Shown here: positions 18,071 through 27,721 of the stretch, in pieces
Layout of the letters: every line of letters starts with the position of its first letter
Position numbering within the stretch: position 1 is the stretch's first letter
NCBI RefSeq assembly: GCF_900103445.1
Contig: NZ_FNHS01000016.1
Span: forward strand, 51,611-115,610
DNA: 64,000 bases
Source: Methylobacterium phyllostachyos
Lineage (GTDB): Bacteria > Pseudomonadota > Alphaproteobacteria > Rhizobiales > Beijerinckiaceae
Direction: 5' to 3'
Made by a program: the position numbers and the translations under genes
Notes under the pieces: model-generated
What the model saw: the letters and a program-made list of their open reading frames with translations, nothing else
Told to the model about the DNA's origin: nothing
Databases searched by the model: none

Positions 18071-19641
18071 GCCCCGTGCCGGCCGTGCCCGTGCCCGCAA
18101 AGGCGAGCGCCCGGGACTGGCTCGCCGTATTCGGCGCGATCCTCGGCGCCTTCACGGCGATCCTCGACATCCAGATCACCAACGCCTCGCTCGCCGACAT
18201 CCAGGGGGCGCTCGGCGCCTCCACGGAGGAGGGGAGCTGGATCTCCACCGCCTATCTGATGGCCGAGATCATCGTGATCCCGCTCACCGGCTGGCTCGCC
18301 TCGGTGATCGGCCTGCGCCGCTACCTCGCGGTGAACACGATGCTGTTCACCGCCTTCTCGCTCGCCTGCGCGCTCTCGACCACCTTGAGCCAGATGATCC
18401 TGTTCCGGGCCGGCCAGGGTTTTACCGGCGGTGTGCTGATCCCCACCGCCATCGTGATCGTGCGCACGCGGCTGCCGAAGAGCCAGCAGCCGGTCGGCAT
18501 CGCGCTGTTCGGGCTCACCGCGACCTTCGCGCCGGCGATCGGACCCACGGTCGGCGGCTGGCTCACCGACAACCTGTCCTGGCACTATATCTTCTACCTG
18601 AACCTGATCTTCGGTCCGATCGCGGCGGCGATCCAGCTCGGCGCCTTCGAGAAGGCCCCCGCGCGCTGGGGCGAGCTGCTCAAGGGCGACTGGATCGGCA
18701 TCGGCCTGATGGCGACCGGCCTGCCGGCGCTCACCTTCGTGCTGGAGGAGGGGCAGCGCAAGGACTGGTTCGGCTCGCCGGTGATCGTCGAGGCGAGCTG
18801 GATCGCGGCGGCCGGCATCGCCGGGTTCATCATCCGCGAGCTGACGGCAGCCAAGCCCTTCATCAACCTGCGGGTGCTGGCCAACCGCTCGGTCGGCGGC
18901 GCCTGCGTGCTGATGACGGTGCTGGGTGCGGTCTCGTACGGGTCGATCTACATCATCCCGGTCTATTGCGCGCAGATCCAGGGCTACAACGCCGAGCAGA
19001 TCGGCACCGTGGTGATGTGGTCGGGCCTGCCGCAGCTGCTGCTGTTCCCGATGATGCCGTTCATCATGCGCGCCGTGGATGCGCGGCTGCTCGTGGTCAC
19101 CGGCACGCTGTTCTTCATCGCGAGTTGCTGGATCAATGTCGGCCTCACCCACGATGTCGGCGCCGACCAGCTGATCCTGCCGCAGATCATGCGGGCGATC
19201 GGCCAGCCGCTGTTCACGATCCCGCTGTCGCAGCTCTCCACCGTGGGTCTCAACCCGCGCGACACAGCCGACGCCTCGGCTTTGTCCAACATGATGCGCA
19301 ACCTCGGCGGCTCGATCGGCATCGCGCTGCTCTCGACCATGATTGACCGGCGCGAGCACTTCCACTTCTCGGTGCTGGCCGAGGCGATCACCGTCAACGC
19401 CACGCGCACGCAGGATCGGCTCGCGGCGCTCGCCGCCGGGATGCACGCCCACATCGCCGACCCGCTCGCCGCCAAGGGCGCGGCCCTCGGGATGCTGGCC
19501 GCCCAGGTGCGCCGGGAGGCCACCGTCATGGCCTATGCGGACGGATTCTGGCTGGTGGGGGTGAGCCTCGTCGCGAGCCTCGCCGTGGTGGCGATCCTGA
19601 AGAAGCCCCAGCGCGCCGCCGGGCCCGTGGAGGCGCACTGA
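18067..19641 (+). CDS. DHA2-family MFS multidrug transporter, EmrB/QacA type
   Basis: A 14-TM drug:proton antiporter of 524 residues in the inner membrane. MFS motifs are visible: LDIQITNASLADIQGALGAS near TM1, WISTAYLMAEIIVIPLTGWL near TM2-3, and motif C in ATFAPAIGPTVGGWL. It overlaps the adaptor gene, making an emrAB-type operon under the divergent TetR. Substrates cannot be predicted from the sequence. Confidence 0.92.
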   Translation: MSPVPAVPVPAKASARDWLAVFGAILGAFTAILDIQITNASLADIQGALGASTEEGSWISTAYLMAEIIVIPLTGWLASVIGLRRYLAVNTMLFTAFSLACALSTTLSQMILFRAGQGFTGGVLIPTAIVIVRTRLPKSQQPVGIALFGLTATFAPAIGPTVGGWLTDNLSWHYIFYLNLIFGPIAAAIQLGAFEKAPARWGELLKGDWIGIGLMATGLPALTFVLEEGQRKDWFGSPVIVEASWIAAAGIAGFIIRELTAAKPFINLRVLANRSVGGACVLMTVLGAVSYGSIYIIPVYCAQIQGYNAEQIGTVVMWSGLPQLLLFPMMPFIMRAVDARLLVVTGTLFFIASCWINVGLTHDVGADQLILPQIMRAIGQPLFTIPLSQLSTVGLNPRDTADASALSNMMRNLGGSIGIALLSTMIDRREHFHFSVLAEAITVNATRTQDRLAALAAGMHAHIADPLAAKGAALGMLAAQVRREATVMAYADGFWLVGVSLVASLAVVAILKKPQRAAGPVEAH

Positions 19642-19659
19642 CCGGGCCGGAAGGAAACG

Positions 19660-20652
19660 CTATTCGATGATCTCGTCGGCCTGGGCGACGAGCGCAGGCG
19701 TGAAGACGATGCCGAGATCCGCCGCGGTCTTCGCGTTCAGGATGAGGCTCACCCGATTGGGCCCCTGAACCGGGAGGTCGCCGGGCTTGGCGCCGCGCAG
19801 GATGCGATCGACGTAATCGCCCGCCTGCTGAAACCCGGTGGTCTCCTCGGATCCGTAGGAGGCCAGTCCGCCGGCCGTCACGAAGTAGCGGAACGGGTAG
19901 AGCGCCGGGATCCGCCGGCGCGCCGCCAGGGACGTGATCAGCCCGCGATTCTCAAGGGTGAAGGCCCCCGGCGCGACCAGAAGCCCGACATGATCCAGGG
20001 CGGCCAGGCGCTCGAAGGCCGGCTCCAGATCGGCACGCTGGTGCAGCGGTATGAGCATGGCCTCCAGCCCGAGGGCTTGGCTGGCCTGCTTGATCGCGTC
20101 CGCCAGCGCCCCGGAGCTCGGGCTGCTCGCCTGGTGCATCAGCATGGCGAATCGCTTCAGGTCCGGGGCGATCTCCCGGAGCAAAGCCACCCATTTCGCG
20201 CCCAGGGATGGATCAAGCACGGTGAAGCCGGTCATGTTGCCCCCGGGCCTCTGCATCGTCGCGACGATGCCCAGACCGACGGGGTCGCTGACCAGCGTGA
20301 AGACCACCGCCGTCCGCTGCGGACGGCGGCGCAGGGCCAGGGCGATCGCGGTCGAGCGGCTGACGATGACGTCGGGCTCCGGCGTCAGGATCTCGGACAG
20401 CAGCGTCTCGATCTGGGACGGGTCGCTGCCGACGGAAGCGAAGGTCAGCGTCAGGTTCTTTCCCTCCTCCCACCCGTATTTGTGCAGGGCATCCTTCAGA
20501 AGATGTACGTTCTCAGCGAATTGCGGATCATTTTTCGCGACGGGAAACAGCACGACGACATGGCGGGTCCGATCCGGAGAGGCGAGGGCGGGGTTCCGAT
20601 CCGCGGTCAGGACGAGAGCTGCGACCAGTCCGAGGATGTTCCGCCGCCGCAT
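19660..20652 (-). CDS. Orphan ABC transporter substrate-binding protein (ABC_sub_bind/TrpX-like)
   Basis: A 330-residue periplasmic protein with a signal peptide (about 1-24, MRRRNILGLVAALVLTADRN) and the two-lobed ABC_sub_bind fold seen in many Rhizobiales proteins: LLSEILTPEPDVIVSRSTAI, FTLVSDPVGLGIV, RPGGNMTGFT, and the end IVFTPALVAQADEIIE. No permease or ATPase is adjacent. The start at 20652 is chosen to open on the signal peptide. The ligand is unknown. Confidence 0.85.
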   Translation of the reverse strand: MRRRNILGLVAALVLTADRNPALASPDRTRHVVVLFPVAKNDPQFAENVHLLKDALHKYGWEEGKNLTLTFASVGSDPSQIETLLSEILTPEPDVIVSRSTAIALALRRRPQRTAVVFTLVSDPVGLGIVATMQRPGGNMTGFTVLDPSLGAKWVALLREIAPDLKRFAMLMHQASSPSSGALADAIKQASQALGLEAMLIPLHQRADLEPAFERLAALDHVGLLVAPGAFTLENRGLITSLAARRRIPALYPFRYFVTAGGLASYGSEETTGFQQAGDYVDRILRGAKPGDLPVQGPNRVSLILNAKTAADLGIVFTPALVAQADEIIE

Positions 20653-20957
20653 GCATCGCCCCTGCTTGCCAGCGACTTGCCGCCTACTTGCAGCACGCTT
20701 GCCGCCAAGGTTGGATGATGTGAAACGGTTCAGGCTCGATTGCAACATGCGGCCCCGCAGGGCCGCAGCGACCTGGAACGCCCCGCGAACCCCGAACGGA
20801 TCCGAGCGCGTATCCCTCCGCCGGTGGGGCTTGCAGCGTCACACGACGCTTTGCAGCTGGAGCCTCAACGTGGCGGGCGAGGCCCCCGCGCGTCCGACAA
20901 GGCCGTCGGCGCACCGATACCCCCTCCGGCGGAGGGCGCTCCAGCCGCTCCGCAGCC
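20653..20957. other. Gene-free spacer between two substrate-binding-protein genes
   Basis: A 305-bp spacer between two minus-strand genes. It may hold the promoter of the 19660-20652 gene. No repeat or recognisable motif was seen. Confidence 0.4.
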
Positions 20958-22016
20958 TCACCGGCCCGGCAGGCCGTGGACGATCGGGAAGAACGTATCC
21001 TTCCAGTCCTTGGGCTCGGCCTTGATGGTCTTCATCGCGTGGAAGTGCCGGGCCTGGAGCATGATGCCGTAGGGCGTGGTCGAGAAGTTGGTCCCGGGCT
21101 CCTTCATGATCGCCACCAGCGTCTCGGGCGGGGTCTTCTCGTTGGTGGCCGTCACGTAGTCCTTGGCGGCCTGGAGCGGATCCTTGGCGATCTCGGCATT
21201 GGCCTCGTCGATGGCAGCGACGATCGCGGCGGCGAGCTTGGGGTTGCGGGTGTACCAGCCGGTCCGGGCGTAGAAGATCGCGTTGCTCACCGGCTCGCCG
21301 ACCAGCTCGTAGGAGTTCAGCACCGCGTGGATCGCCGGATCCTGCAATTCGCGCTGCTGGAACGGCGGCAGCGAGAAGTGGCTGTTGACCTCGTTGTGGG
21401 GGCTCGCCAGCGCCGCCACCGCATCCGGGTGGCCGAGCTGGACGGTGAGCGGATCGAGCTTGGTCGCGTTCCCGGGCCCGAACGCCTTCTGGGCGGCGAT
21501 CTGGAGCAGCACCGCCTGGGACGAGACCTTCACGGAGGGCAGGGCGATCTTGTCCTTGGACGAGAAGTCCTTGAGTTCCTTCACGTCCGGGTTGCGGGTG
21601 AGCAGCAGCATCGGCGTGGTGCCGACCCCGCACAGGCCCTTCACGTCGCCGCGCGTCCGGTCGTTGAGCAGCAGCATGTTGGTCGAGCCGCTGTCGACGA
21701 TGTCGATGTTGCCCGAAAGCAGCGCGTCGTTGCCGGCGGCGCCGCTCGTCAGGTTGACCCACTCCACCGTCACGTCCCCGAGGCCCGCCGCCTTGGCGTG
21801 CTTCTCGATCAGCTTGTGCTGCTCGGCGAGCACGGCCGGGAGGTAGACGAAGCCCGGCTGCCGGCTGATCCGGACCTTGGCGTCGTCGGCCCGGGCCGGG
21901 GCGAGGAAAACGGGGGCGAGGAGGACGGGGGCGACGAGTGCCAGCCCGGCCAGCACGCGGGCGGCCGGTCCCGCCCGGAGGAGGCGGCCCAGCCGCAACG
22001 AGCCCGTACGCACCAT
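20958..22016 (-). CDS. ABC transporter substrate-binding protein, NitT/TauT (SsuA-like) family
   Basis: A 352-residue periplasmic binding protein with a long hydrophobic signal (about 10-45, ending PARADDA) and the NMT1/SsuA fold: RISRQPGFVYLPAVLAEQHK, SGNIDIVDSGSTNMLLLN, then IFYARTGWYTRNPKLAAAI. The family binds sulfonates, nitrate, taurine or thiamine precursors. No SsuB/SsuC-like partner is next to it. ATG 22016 has AGGGAG upstream; the frame stays open far beyond it but only as antisense of the chemoreceptor gene. Confidence 0.88.
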   Translation of the reverse strand: MVRTGSLRLGRLLRAGPAARVLAGLALVAPVLLAPVFLAPARADDAKVRISRQPGFVYLPAVLAEQHKLIEKHAKAAGLGDVTVEWVNLTSGAAGNDALLSGNIDIVDSGSTNMLLLNDRTRGDVKGLCGVGTTPMLLLTRNPDVKELKDFSSKDKIALPSVKVSSQAVLLQIAAQKAFGPGNATKLDPLTVQLGHPDAVAALASPHNEVNSHFSLPPFQQRELQDPAIHAVLNSYELVGEPVSNAIFYARTGWYTRNPKLAAAIVAAIDEANAEIAKDPLQAAKDYVTATNEKTPPETLVAIMKEPGTNFSTTPYGIMLQARHFHAMKTIKAEPKDWKDTFFPIVHGLPGR

Positions 22017-22187
22017 AACGCTTCTCCCTGTGGCCCGGCGGCTTCTTCGTGTCTGTGCCGAGCTTGTGATTTGACATGAGTGGATAGGCTCGCGGCGTCG
22101 AGCGCAAGGCCCCCGATAAGCCTTGACGCTCCGCTGAAGCTGAAGCGTCATCCTCAATAACCTGAACAACCATCGCGGGGGCGAAGG

Positions 22188-23864
22188 GTGAGGATCGGCA
22201 TCGGGGCGAAGCTCCACACCATCACGGCCGCCGCGCTGGTCGGCATCGTCGCGGTCTCGGGAATCGGGCTCGTCAGCCTGAAGACGCAGGTCGAGCAGGA
22301 CCGCATGGTCAAGATTCGCAACCTCGTGGACACGGCCTACGGGGTTGCGGCCTATTTCGAGGGCGAGGCGCGGGCCGGGCACCTGTCGCAGGCCGAGGCC
22401 CAGGGGGCCGCGATCAAGGCCCTCAAGGGCCTGCGTTATGACGGCCAGGAATATTTCTGGGTCAACGACATGCAGCCCCGGATGGTGGCCCATCCGATCA
22501 AGCCCGAGTTGGAGGGGAAGGATCTCTCCACCGTTCAGGATCCCACCGGCAAGCGCCTGTTCGTGGACTGCGTCACGCTGGTGACGCAGCAGGGCCAGGG
22601 CTTCGTCGACTATCTTTGGCCGAAGCCCGGGGCGGACGCGCCGGTGCCGAAACTCTCCTACGTGCGCGGCTTCACGCCCTGGGGCTGGGTGATCGGCACC
22701 GGCATCTACGCCGACGACACCGCGGCGATCCTGTGGGCGGCCGCCTCGAAGGCCGCGGCCGGGATGCTGGTGGTGGTGGCGCTGATCGGCCTGCTGGCGG
22801 CCCTGATCGGCCGGCAGGTGACGCGCCCGCTGCTCGCACTTCACCAGGCCATGCACCGCCTCGCCGCCGGGGAGACAGACGCCCCGGTTCCGGCCCGGGA
22901 CCGGACCGACGAGATCGGTGCCATGGCGGGCGCCGTGCAGGTGTTCAAGGACGCGCTGATCGCCAAGGCCGCGGCGGAGGCCCGCGCCGCCGCCGAGGCC
23001 GCGGGCAGCGCGCGCCGGGCGCAGGCCCTCGACCGCCTGACCCGGTCCTTCGAGGCGCAGGCCGGCGATCTCAGCCGCGGGCTCGCCGGCGCCGCCGCGG
23101 AACTCGAGACCACGGCGCGGACGCTGACCGCCACCGCGGCCCGCACCACCGAGCGCTCCGGCGCGGTCACGGCGCAGGCGGCCGGCACCTCGGCCAACAT
23201 CCAGACGGCCGCGGCTGCCACCGAGGAGATGTCGGCCTCGGTCCAAGAGATCGCCGGGCAGGTGCGGCGCACCTCGGAGATGGCCGGCCAGGCCGCCGCC
23301 AGCGCCCGGCAGGGCGAGGCGACGGTTCGGGCACTGGCCGCAGGCACCGAGCGGATCGGCGACGTGGTCGGGCTGATTTCGTCGATCGCAGGGCAGACGA
23401 ACCTGCTCGCACTCAACGCCACGATCGAGGCCGCCCGCGCCGGTACCGCGGGCCGCGGCTTCGCGGTGGTCGCCGCGGAGGTCAAGGCGCTCGCCGAGCA
23501 GACCGCCAAGGCCACCGGGGAGATCAGCCAGCAGATCGGACAGATTCAGGGCGAGACCCGCGACGCGGTGGCGGCGATCGGCGAGGTCTGGCGGACCATC
23601 GAGGCGATGCGCGGCATCGCGGTCGGGGTCGCGGCCGCCATGGAGGAGCAGAACGCGGCGATCCAGGAGATCGTCCGCGGGGTGTCGAGCGCCGCCTCGG
23701 GGGCGCAGGGCGTCAGCGCGAACGTCGCCGGCCTGCGCCAGGGCGCCGACGACACCGGGGCCGCCTCGGACGAGGTGCTCACCGCGGCGCGGGGCCTCGC
23801 CCGGGATTCGGAGGCGCTGGACCAGACGGTCCGGACGTTCCTCGCGGAGGTGAAGGCGGCCTGA
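22188..23864 (+). CDS. Methyl-accepting chemotaxis protein with single Cache domain
   Basis: Inner-membrane chemoreceptor of 558 residues. TM1 is at about 8-30. A periplasmic sCache domain follows (about 35-185), with GLRYDGQEYFWVNDMQPRMV and GWVIGTGIYADD typical of this sensor. TM2 is at about 187-207, then HAMP (about 208-262) and the cytoplasmic signalling domain with the hairpin tip IAGQTNLLALNATIEAARAG. sCache receptors usually sense small organic acids (family knowledge). The start is GTG 22188 with GAAGGG directly before it. No che gene is nearby, so it works with machinery encoded elsewhere. Confidence 0.92.
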   Translation: MRIGIGAKLHTITAAALVGIVAVSGIGLVSLKTQVEQDRMVKIRNLVDTAYGVAAYFEGEARAGHLSQAEAQGAAIKALKGLRYDGQEYFWVNDMQPRMVAHPIKPELEGKDLSTVQDPTGKRLFVDCVTLVTQQGQGFVDYLWPKPGADAPVPKLSYVRGFTPWGWVIGTGIYADDTAAILWAAASKAAAGMLVVVALIGLLAALIGRQVTRPLLALHQAMHRLAAGETDAPVPARDRTDEIGAMAGAVQVFKDALIAKAAAEARAAAEAAGSARRAQALDRLTRSFEAQAGDLSRGLAGAAAELETTARTLTATAARTTERSGAVTAQAAGTSANIQTAAAATEEMSASVQEIAGQVRRTSEMAGQAAASARQGEATVRALAAGTERIGDVVGLISSIAGQTNLLALNATIEAARAGTAGRGFAVVAAEVKALAEQTAKATGEISQQIGQIQGETRDAVAAIGEVWRTIEAMRGIAVGVAAAMEEQNAAIQEIVRGVSSAASGAQGVSANVAGLRQGADDTGAASDEVLTAARGLARDSEALDQTVRTFLAEVKAA

Positions 23865-23875
23865 GCGCCCGTCCC

Positions 23876-23923
23876 GGTTTCGAAAGGGCGGGACCTTTCG
23901 CGGGTCCAGGGCAGCGCCCTGGT
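23876..23923. repeat. R2 intergenic repeat, copy 3 (half element)
   Basis: GGTTTCGAAAGGGCGGGACC, then CCTTTCGCGGGTCCAGGGCA and GCGCCCTGG: the left third of the R2 unit, just after the chemoreceptor stop and before the convergent esterase-like gene. Confidence 0.75.
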
Positions 23924-23933
23924 CACCACGATC

Positions 23934-24821
23934 TCAGGGGCGATCGTTCAGGAAACCCGCCACGACCTTTGAGAATTCCGGCGTGCGCAGGTAGCCGTAG
24001 GACTTGTGCCGGTTCTCGGTCCCGTCCGGCCTCCGGTAGGCGTTGACCACCGGCACGTCCCGGACCGGCACGCCGGCGGCGTTCGGCGCGTAGATCTCCG
24101 CGAGGTCGTCGCCCACCGTGGCGATGTCCTGGCGGTCCATGAGGTTCGTCCAGGCGGTGAGCGCCGCCGGCACAAGCAAGGCACCGTGCTCGTCGGCGAG
24201 CTTCAGCTTCAGCTCGGCCAACGCCAGGGGCGAGCCGAGGGTGACCAGGGCGCAGCGGGGCAGGGGGGTCCCGTCCGCCTCGGCGGCGCGCAGGACGTCG
24301 TAGGCGATCAGGCCGCCCATCGAGTGCGCGGCGATCAGCACGTCATCGTTGGCCGCCTCGGCCAGCACGGCGCGCAGGCGCTCCCGCGCGGCAGCCCGGA
24401 ACCCCGCATCTGCGTAGTAGCCCCAGAGGTCGTCGAGGCGGTATTCGAGGATCAGGTCGTCCACTGGGGTCAGCCCGGCGGCCTCCTCCAGGTAGGACAG
24501 GCCGCGGTAGATCCGGTCGGTCAGCGTCGGCTCGGCTTTCTCGGGCTGCCCCGCAGGCGAGGGGAACGGGCCGAGGCCGAGATCCGGGCTGTAGGGCTCG
24601 CGGTTGCGGTCGCCGGAGAGCGGCTGCGGATAACGGAGATCCGCCCAGTAGACGAAGGTGAAGGGCAGGCCGCCCTTCGGCACCCGCATCCCGCGGTTGC
24701 GGGCGAGCCCCTCGCAGATCGCGGCCTGCCACCAGGCCGACTTCTCGTCGCGCGGCGGCTTGTTGGCGAGCCCGTGGATGCCGATGATGCGCGCCCGACC
24801 CAGTGTCCGCTCCCAGACCAA
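23934..24821 (-). CDS. Alpha/beta-hydrolase-fold esterase/lipase-like protein
   Basis: A 295-residue protein with the N-terminal IIGIHGLANKP oxyanion-type strand and a nucleophile elbow AHSMGGL (Ser about 159), fitting a lipase or PGAP1-like serine hydrolase. A conserved C-terminal HKSYGYLRTPEF probably carries the catalytic His. There is no signal peptide. The start is taken as TTG 24821 with AGGGG upstream; no in-frame ATG exists before the HG strand, so the start is uncertain. It stands alone between two R2 repeats. Confidence 0.75.
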   Translation of the reverse strand: MVWERTLGRARIIGIHGLANKPPRDEKSAWWQAAICEGLARNRGMRVPKGGLPFTFVYWADLRYPQPLSGDRNREPYSPDLGLGPFPSPAGQPEKAEPTLTDRIYRGLSYLEEAAGLTPVDDLILEYRLDDLWGYYADAGFRAAARERLRAVLAEAANDDVLIAAHSMGGLIAYDVLRAAEADGTPLPRCALVTLGSPLALAELKLKLADEHGALLVPAALTAWTNLMDRQDIATVGDDLAEIYAPNAAGVPVRDVPVVNAYRRPDGTENRHKSYGYLRTPEFSKVVAGFLNDRP

Positions 24822-24884
24822 CGCCCCTGTCGGCTGAGCAAGATAGGGCCTTCGCGCGCAGGTGGTACTGCGGCCTAGTTTCCC

Positions 24885-25021
24885 GGGCTTCCAAAGGGCT
24901 TAGCCCCTTGGTGGGCCGGTCAGGGCAAGGCCCTGACCGGCGCGGGCGGAGCCGCCACCGGACAACGTCCGGCACCAGGGCTCTGCCCTGGTGCCGCGAC
25001 AGGTCGCGACCTTTCGAAACC
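24885..25021. repeat. R2 intergenic repeat, copy 4
   Basis: A full-length inverted copy. It begins GGGCTTCCAAAGGGCTTAGC, has the inner dyads CGGTCAGGGCAAGGCCCTGACCG and CACCAGGGCTCTGCCCTGGTG (each partly variable), and ends GCGACCTTTCGAAACC. It lies between prs and the esterase-like gene. Confidence 0.85.
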
Positions 25022-25047
25022 ACATCTTCCGACGTGGCTTCCGGGGC

Positions 25048-25992
<945 letters not shown>

Positions 25993-26168
25993 GAGAAGGA
26001 CTTCATGGGCGGCCGCTCACGCGCGGCCGGGCTGCCCGCCGCGCTCCGATGACCGGTCCGCGACGGACCGAACAATTCGATGACGGTCGAGGCTCTTAGC
26101 AGCGGGCCGGAAGTGTCACAATGCCTTCCCGCAGTCCATCCGGGCGCGCCGCTCGGCCCGCACCCCGC

Positions 26169-26405
26169 TCACGGGGCCGGGGGCTCCAGCAGCCGGTGCA
26201 GGTGGACCACGAAGTAGCGCGTCTGGGCGCTGTCCACCGTGGCCTGCGCCTTGGCCCGCCAAGCGGCCTGCGCGGAGGCGTAGTCCGGGAAGATGCCGAC
26301 GATGTCGAGGTTCGCGATGTCGCGGAACCGGATGCCGTCGAGATCCTGCAATTCACCGCCGAAGACCAAGTGCAGCTTCTGGTCACTGTCGATCGCCGTC
26401 GTCAT
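26169..26405 (-). CDS. DUF4170 domain-containing protein
   Basis: A 78-residue alphaproteobacterial protein of unknown function. The sequence KLHLVFGGELQDLDGIRFRD then DIVGIFPDYASAQAAWRAKA and RYFVVHLHRLLEP is the whole conserved family body. The start at 26405 has a clear GGAGGAG upstream. Confidence 0.85.
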   Translation of the reverse strand: MTTAIDSDQKLHLVFGGELQDLDGIRFRDIANLDIVGIFPDYASAQAAWRAKAQATVDSAQTRYFVVHLHRLLEPPAP

Positions 26406-26574
26406 GATCGCTCCTCCGCACTCGACCTTCATGCTCACCTGCGGCGCTCGCAAATGGCGCGGCTCCGGTCAAGCCTGAAACGCCGCATCCGAGCCCTGCC
26501 TCCGCCGCAGCCCCCGGCATCCTGCGACCTGCGGCGGCTGCGAGATCGGCCGCGCGGCGTGCTATCAACGCATC

Positions 26575-26964
26575 ATGACACGCGTCTCACTCCGCATCGC
26601 CGTCGTGGCGCTCGGCTTGTCGGTGCTGCCGGCCTCGGGCCAGACGGCCAACCGGGCGCCGGCCCGGACCGGTCCGGACAAGACCGCCGACCGCCGGAGC
26701 GGGCCGCCGGTGATCGGCTGCCTGTCGCTCGCCAATTACCGGATGCTGATGCACAACGGTGCGCAGGCCGCGGCCGCGCAACTGGCCGATCCGAAGGCGG
26801 ATCATCTCGGCTGCGCCGCCCTATCGCGGGCGGACATCACCGGCATCGTGGATCGGGTTTCCCTGGGCGGCCAGAGCTACGATTGCGCCGGCCTGCGGGC
26901 GACCACGGCCTGCCACTGGATCGAGGCCGGGGCGGCCGACCGCTCCGGTCCGGCCGGGCGCTGA
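26575..26964 (+). CDS. Small exported hypothetical protein (129 aa)
   Basis: Signal peptide (about 1-22, MTRVSLRIAVVALGLSVLPA) and a mature part of about 105 residues with four cysteines (VIGCLSLANYRMLM, HLGCAAL, YDCAGL, TACHWIE) that could form two disulfides in the periplasm. I do not recognise the family. It is divergent from the DUF4170 gene. Confidence 0.65.
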   Translation: MTRVSLRIAVVALGLSVLPASGQTANRAPARTGPDKTADRRSGPPVIGCLSLANYRMLMHNGAQAAAAQLADPKADHLGCAALSRADITGIVDRVSLGGQSYDCAGLRATTACHWIEAGAADRSGPAGR

Positions 26965-27075
26965 CGGCGCCAGGAACCAGGCCCGCGGAACCGGATCCGA
27001 CCGTATGGCCGCCGGCCCCGCTCCTGATGCCCGCGGCCCTACCCAGAACCGGCTTCCCGCGTCGGCGGACGGGTT

Positions 27076-27297
27076 TCAGCGCAGGTGGCCGCTGGCGCGC
27101 AGATCCCGTTCTACGGCTTCCTGGACGGCCAGGAGCGGGTTGTCGTTCGTGGCGGCCGGCGGCAACAGCGGCTTCATCGGCGCGGGCCTCGCGTCGAGGC
27201 CCGGCAGGAGGACCGGTTCGGCCTGGGGCCGTGCCACCCAGGCGCGCAGCACCGCGCGGAGACCGGGCGGACAGAGCGCGATGAGGGTGTCCAGCAT
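27076..27297 (-). CDS. Small hypothetical protein (73 aa)
   Basis: MLDTLIALCPPGLRAVLRAW starts an amphipathic N-terminal half; the C-terminal half contains AATNDNPLLAVQEAVERDLR, a pattern seen in many short alphaproteobacterial proteins. The ribosome site is weak and the family is not recognised. Confidence 0.4.
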   Translation of the reverse strand: MLDTLIALCPPGLRAVLRAWVARPQAEPVLLPGLDARPAPMKPLLPPAATNDNPLLAVQEAVERDLRASGHLR

Positions 27298-27505
27298 GAC
27301 CGGTCTCAGGATGTGCGGCCCAGGGCCGGCAGGGTCTGGACGAAGCAGGCAGCCCCGTTCCTCACGGGAGCACCAGCGCGGGATCGATCCATCGCCGAAA
27401 CGGCACGCGTGAAGCCCTTCCGAGTGGTAAGGATCGCCGATTTTGATGCGCTTGTCGCCTCAAGACCGATCAACACTTGGGTATCGGGCGGAATTTCGCA
27501 GATTT

Positions 27506-27598
27506 TGGCGGAAGCGGATGGGAATCGAACCCACCGTACGCTGTTGGCGTACCGCTGGTTTTGAAGACCAGGAGGGCCACCAGACCCCGTTCGCCTCC
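27506..27598 (-). tRNA. selC: tRNA-Sec (anticodon UCA), selenocysteine
   Basis: A 93-nt minus-strand tRNA with an encoded 3' CCA. The anticodon stem CTGGT/ACCAG holds the loop CTTCAAA, giving anticodon TCA, which reads UGA. The very long variable arm (GTACGC...GCGTAC stem), an extended acceptor stem starting GGAGGCGA and ending CGCTTCCG-CCA, and the T loop TTCGATT are the marks of tRNA-Sec. It implies that the genome makes selenoproteins (for example a formate dehydrogenase); selA, selB and selD are not in the window. Confidence 0.95.
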
Positions 27599-27721
27599 AT
27601 CGTCGGAGTTACGGGCCGCCGCCAGCAGGGTCAAGGGTTCGTCCAAGGTGCTGTGGCACGGCGTCGAGGCGCAGCAGCCAGGACGCGCGCAAAGGTCGCG
27701 GCCGGCGGCCCTTCCTCGGAC

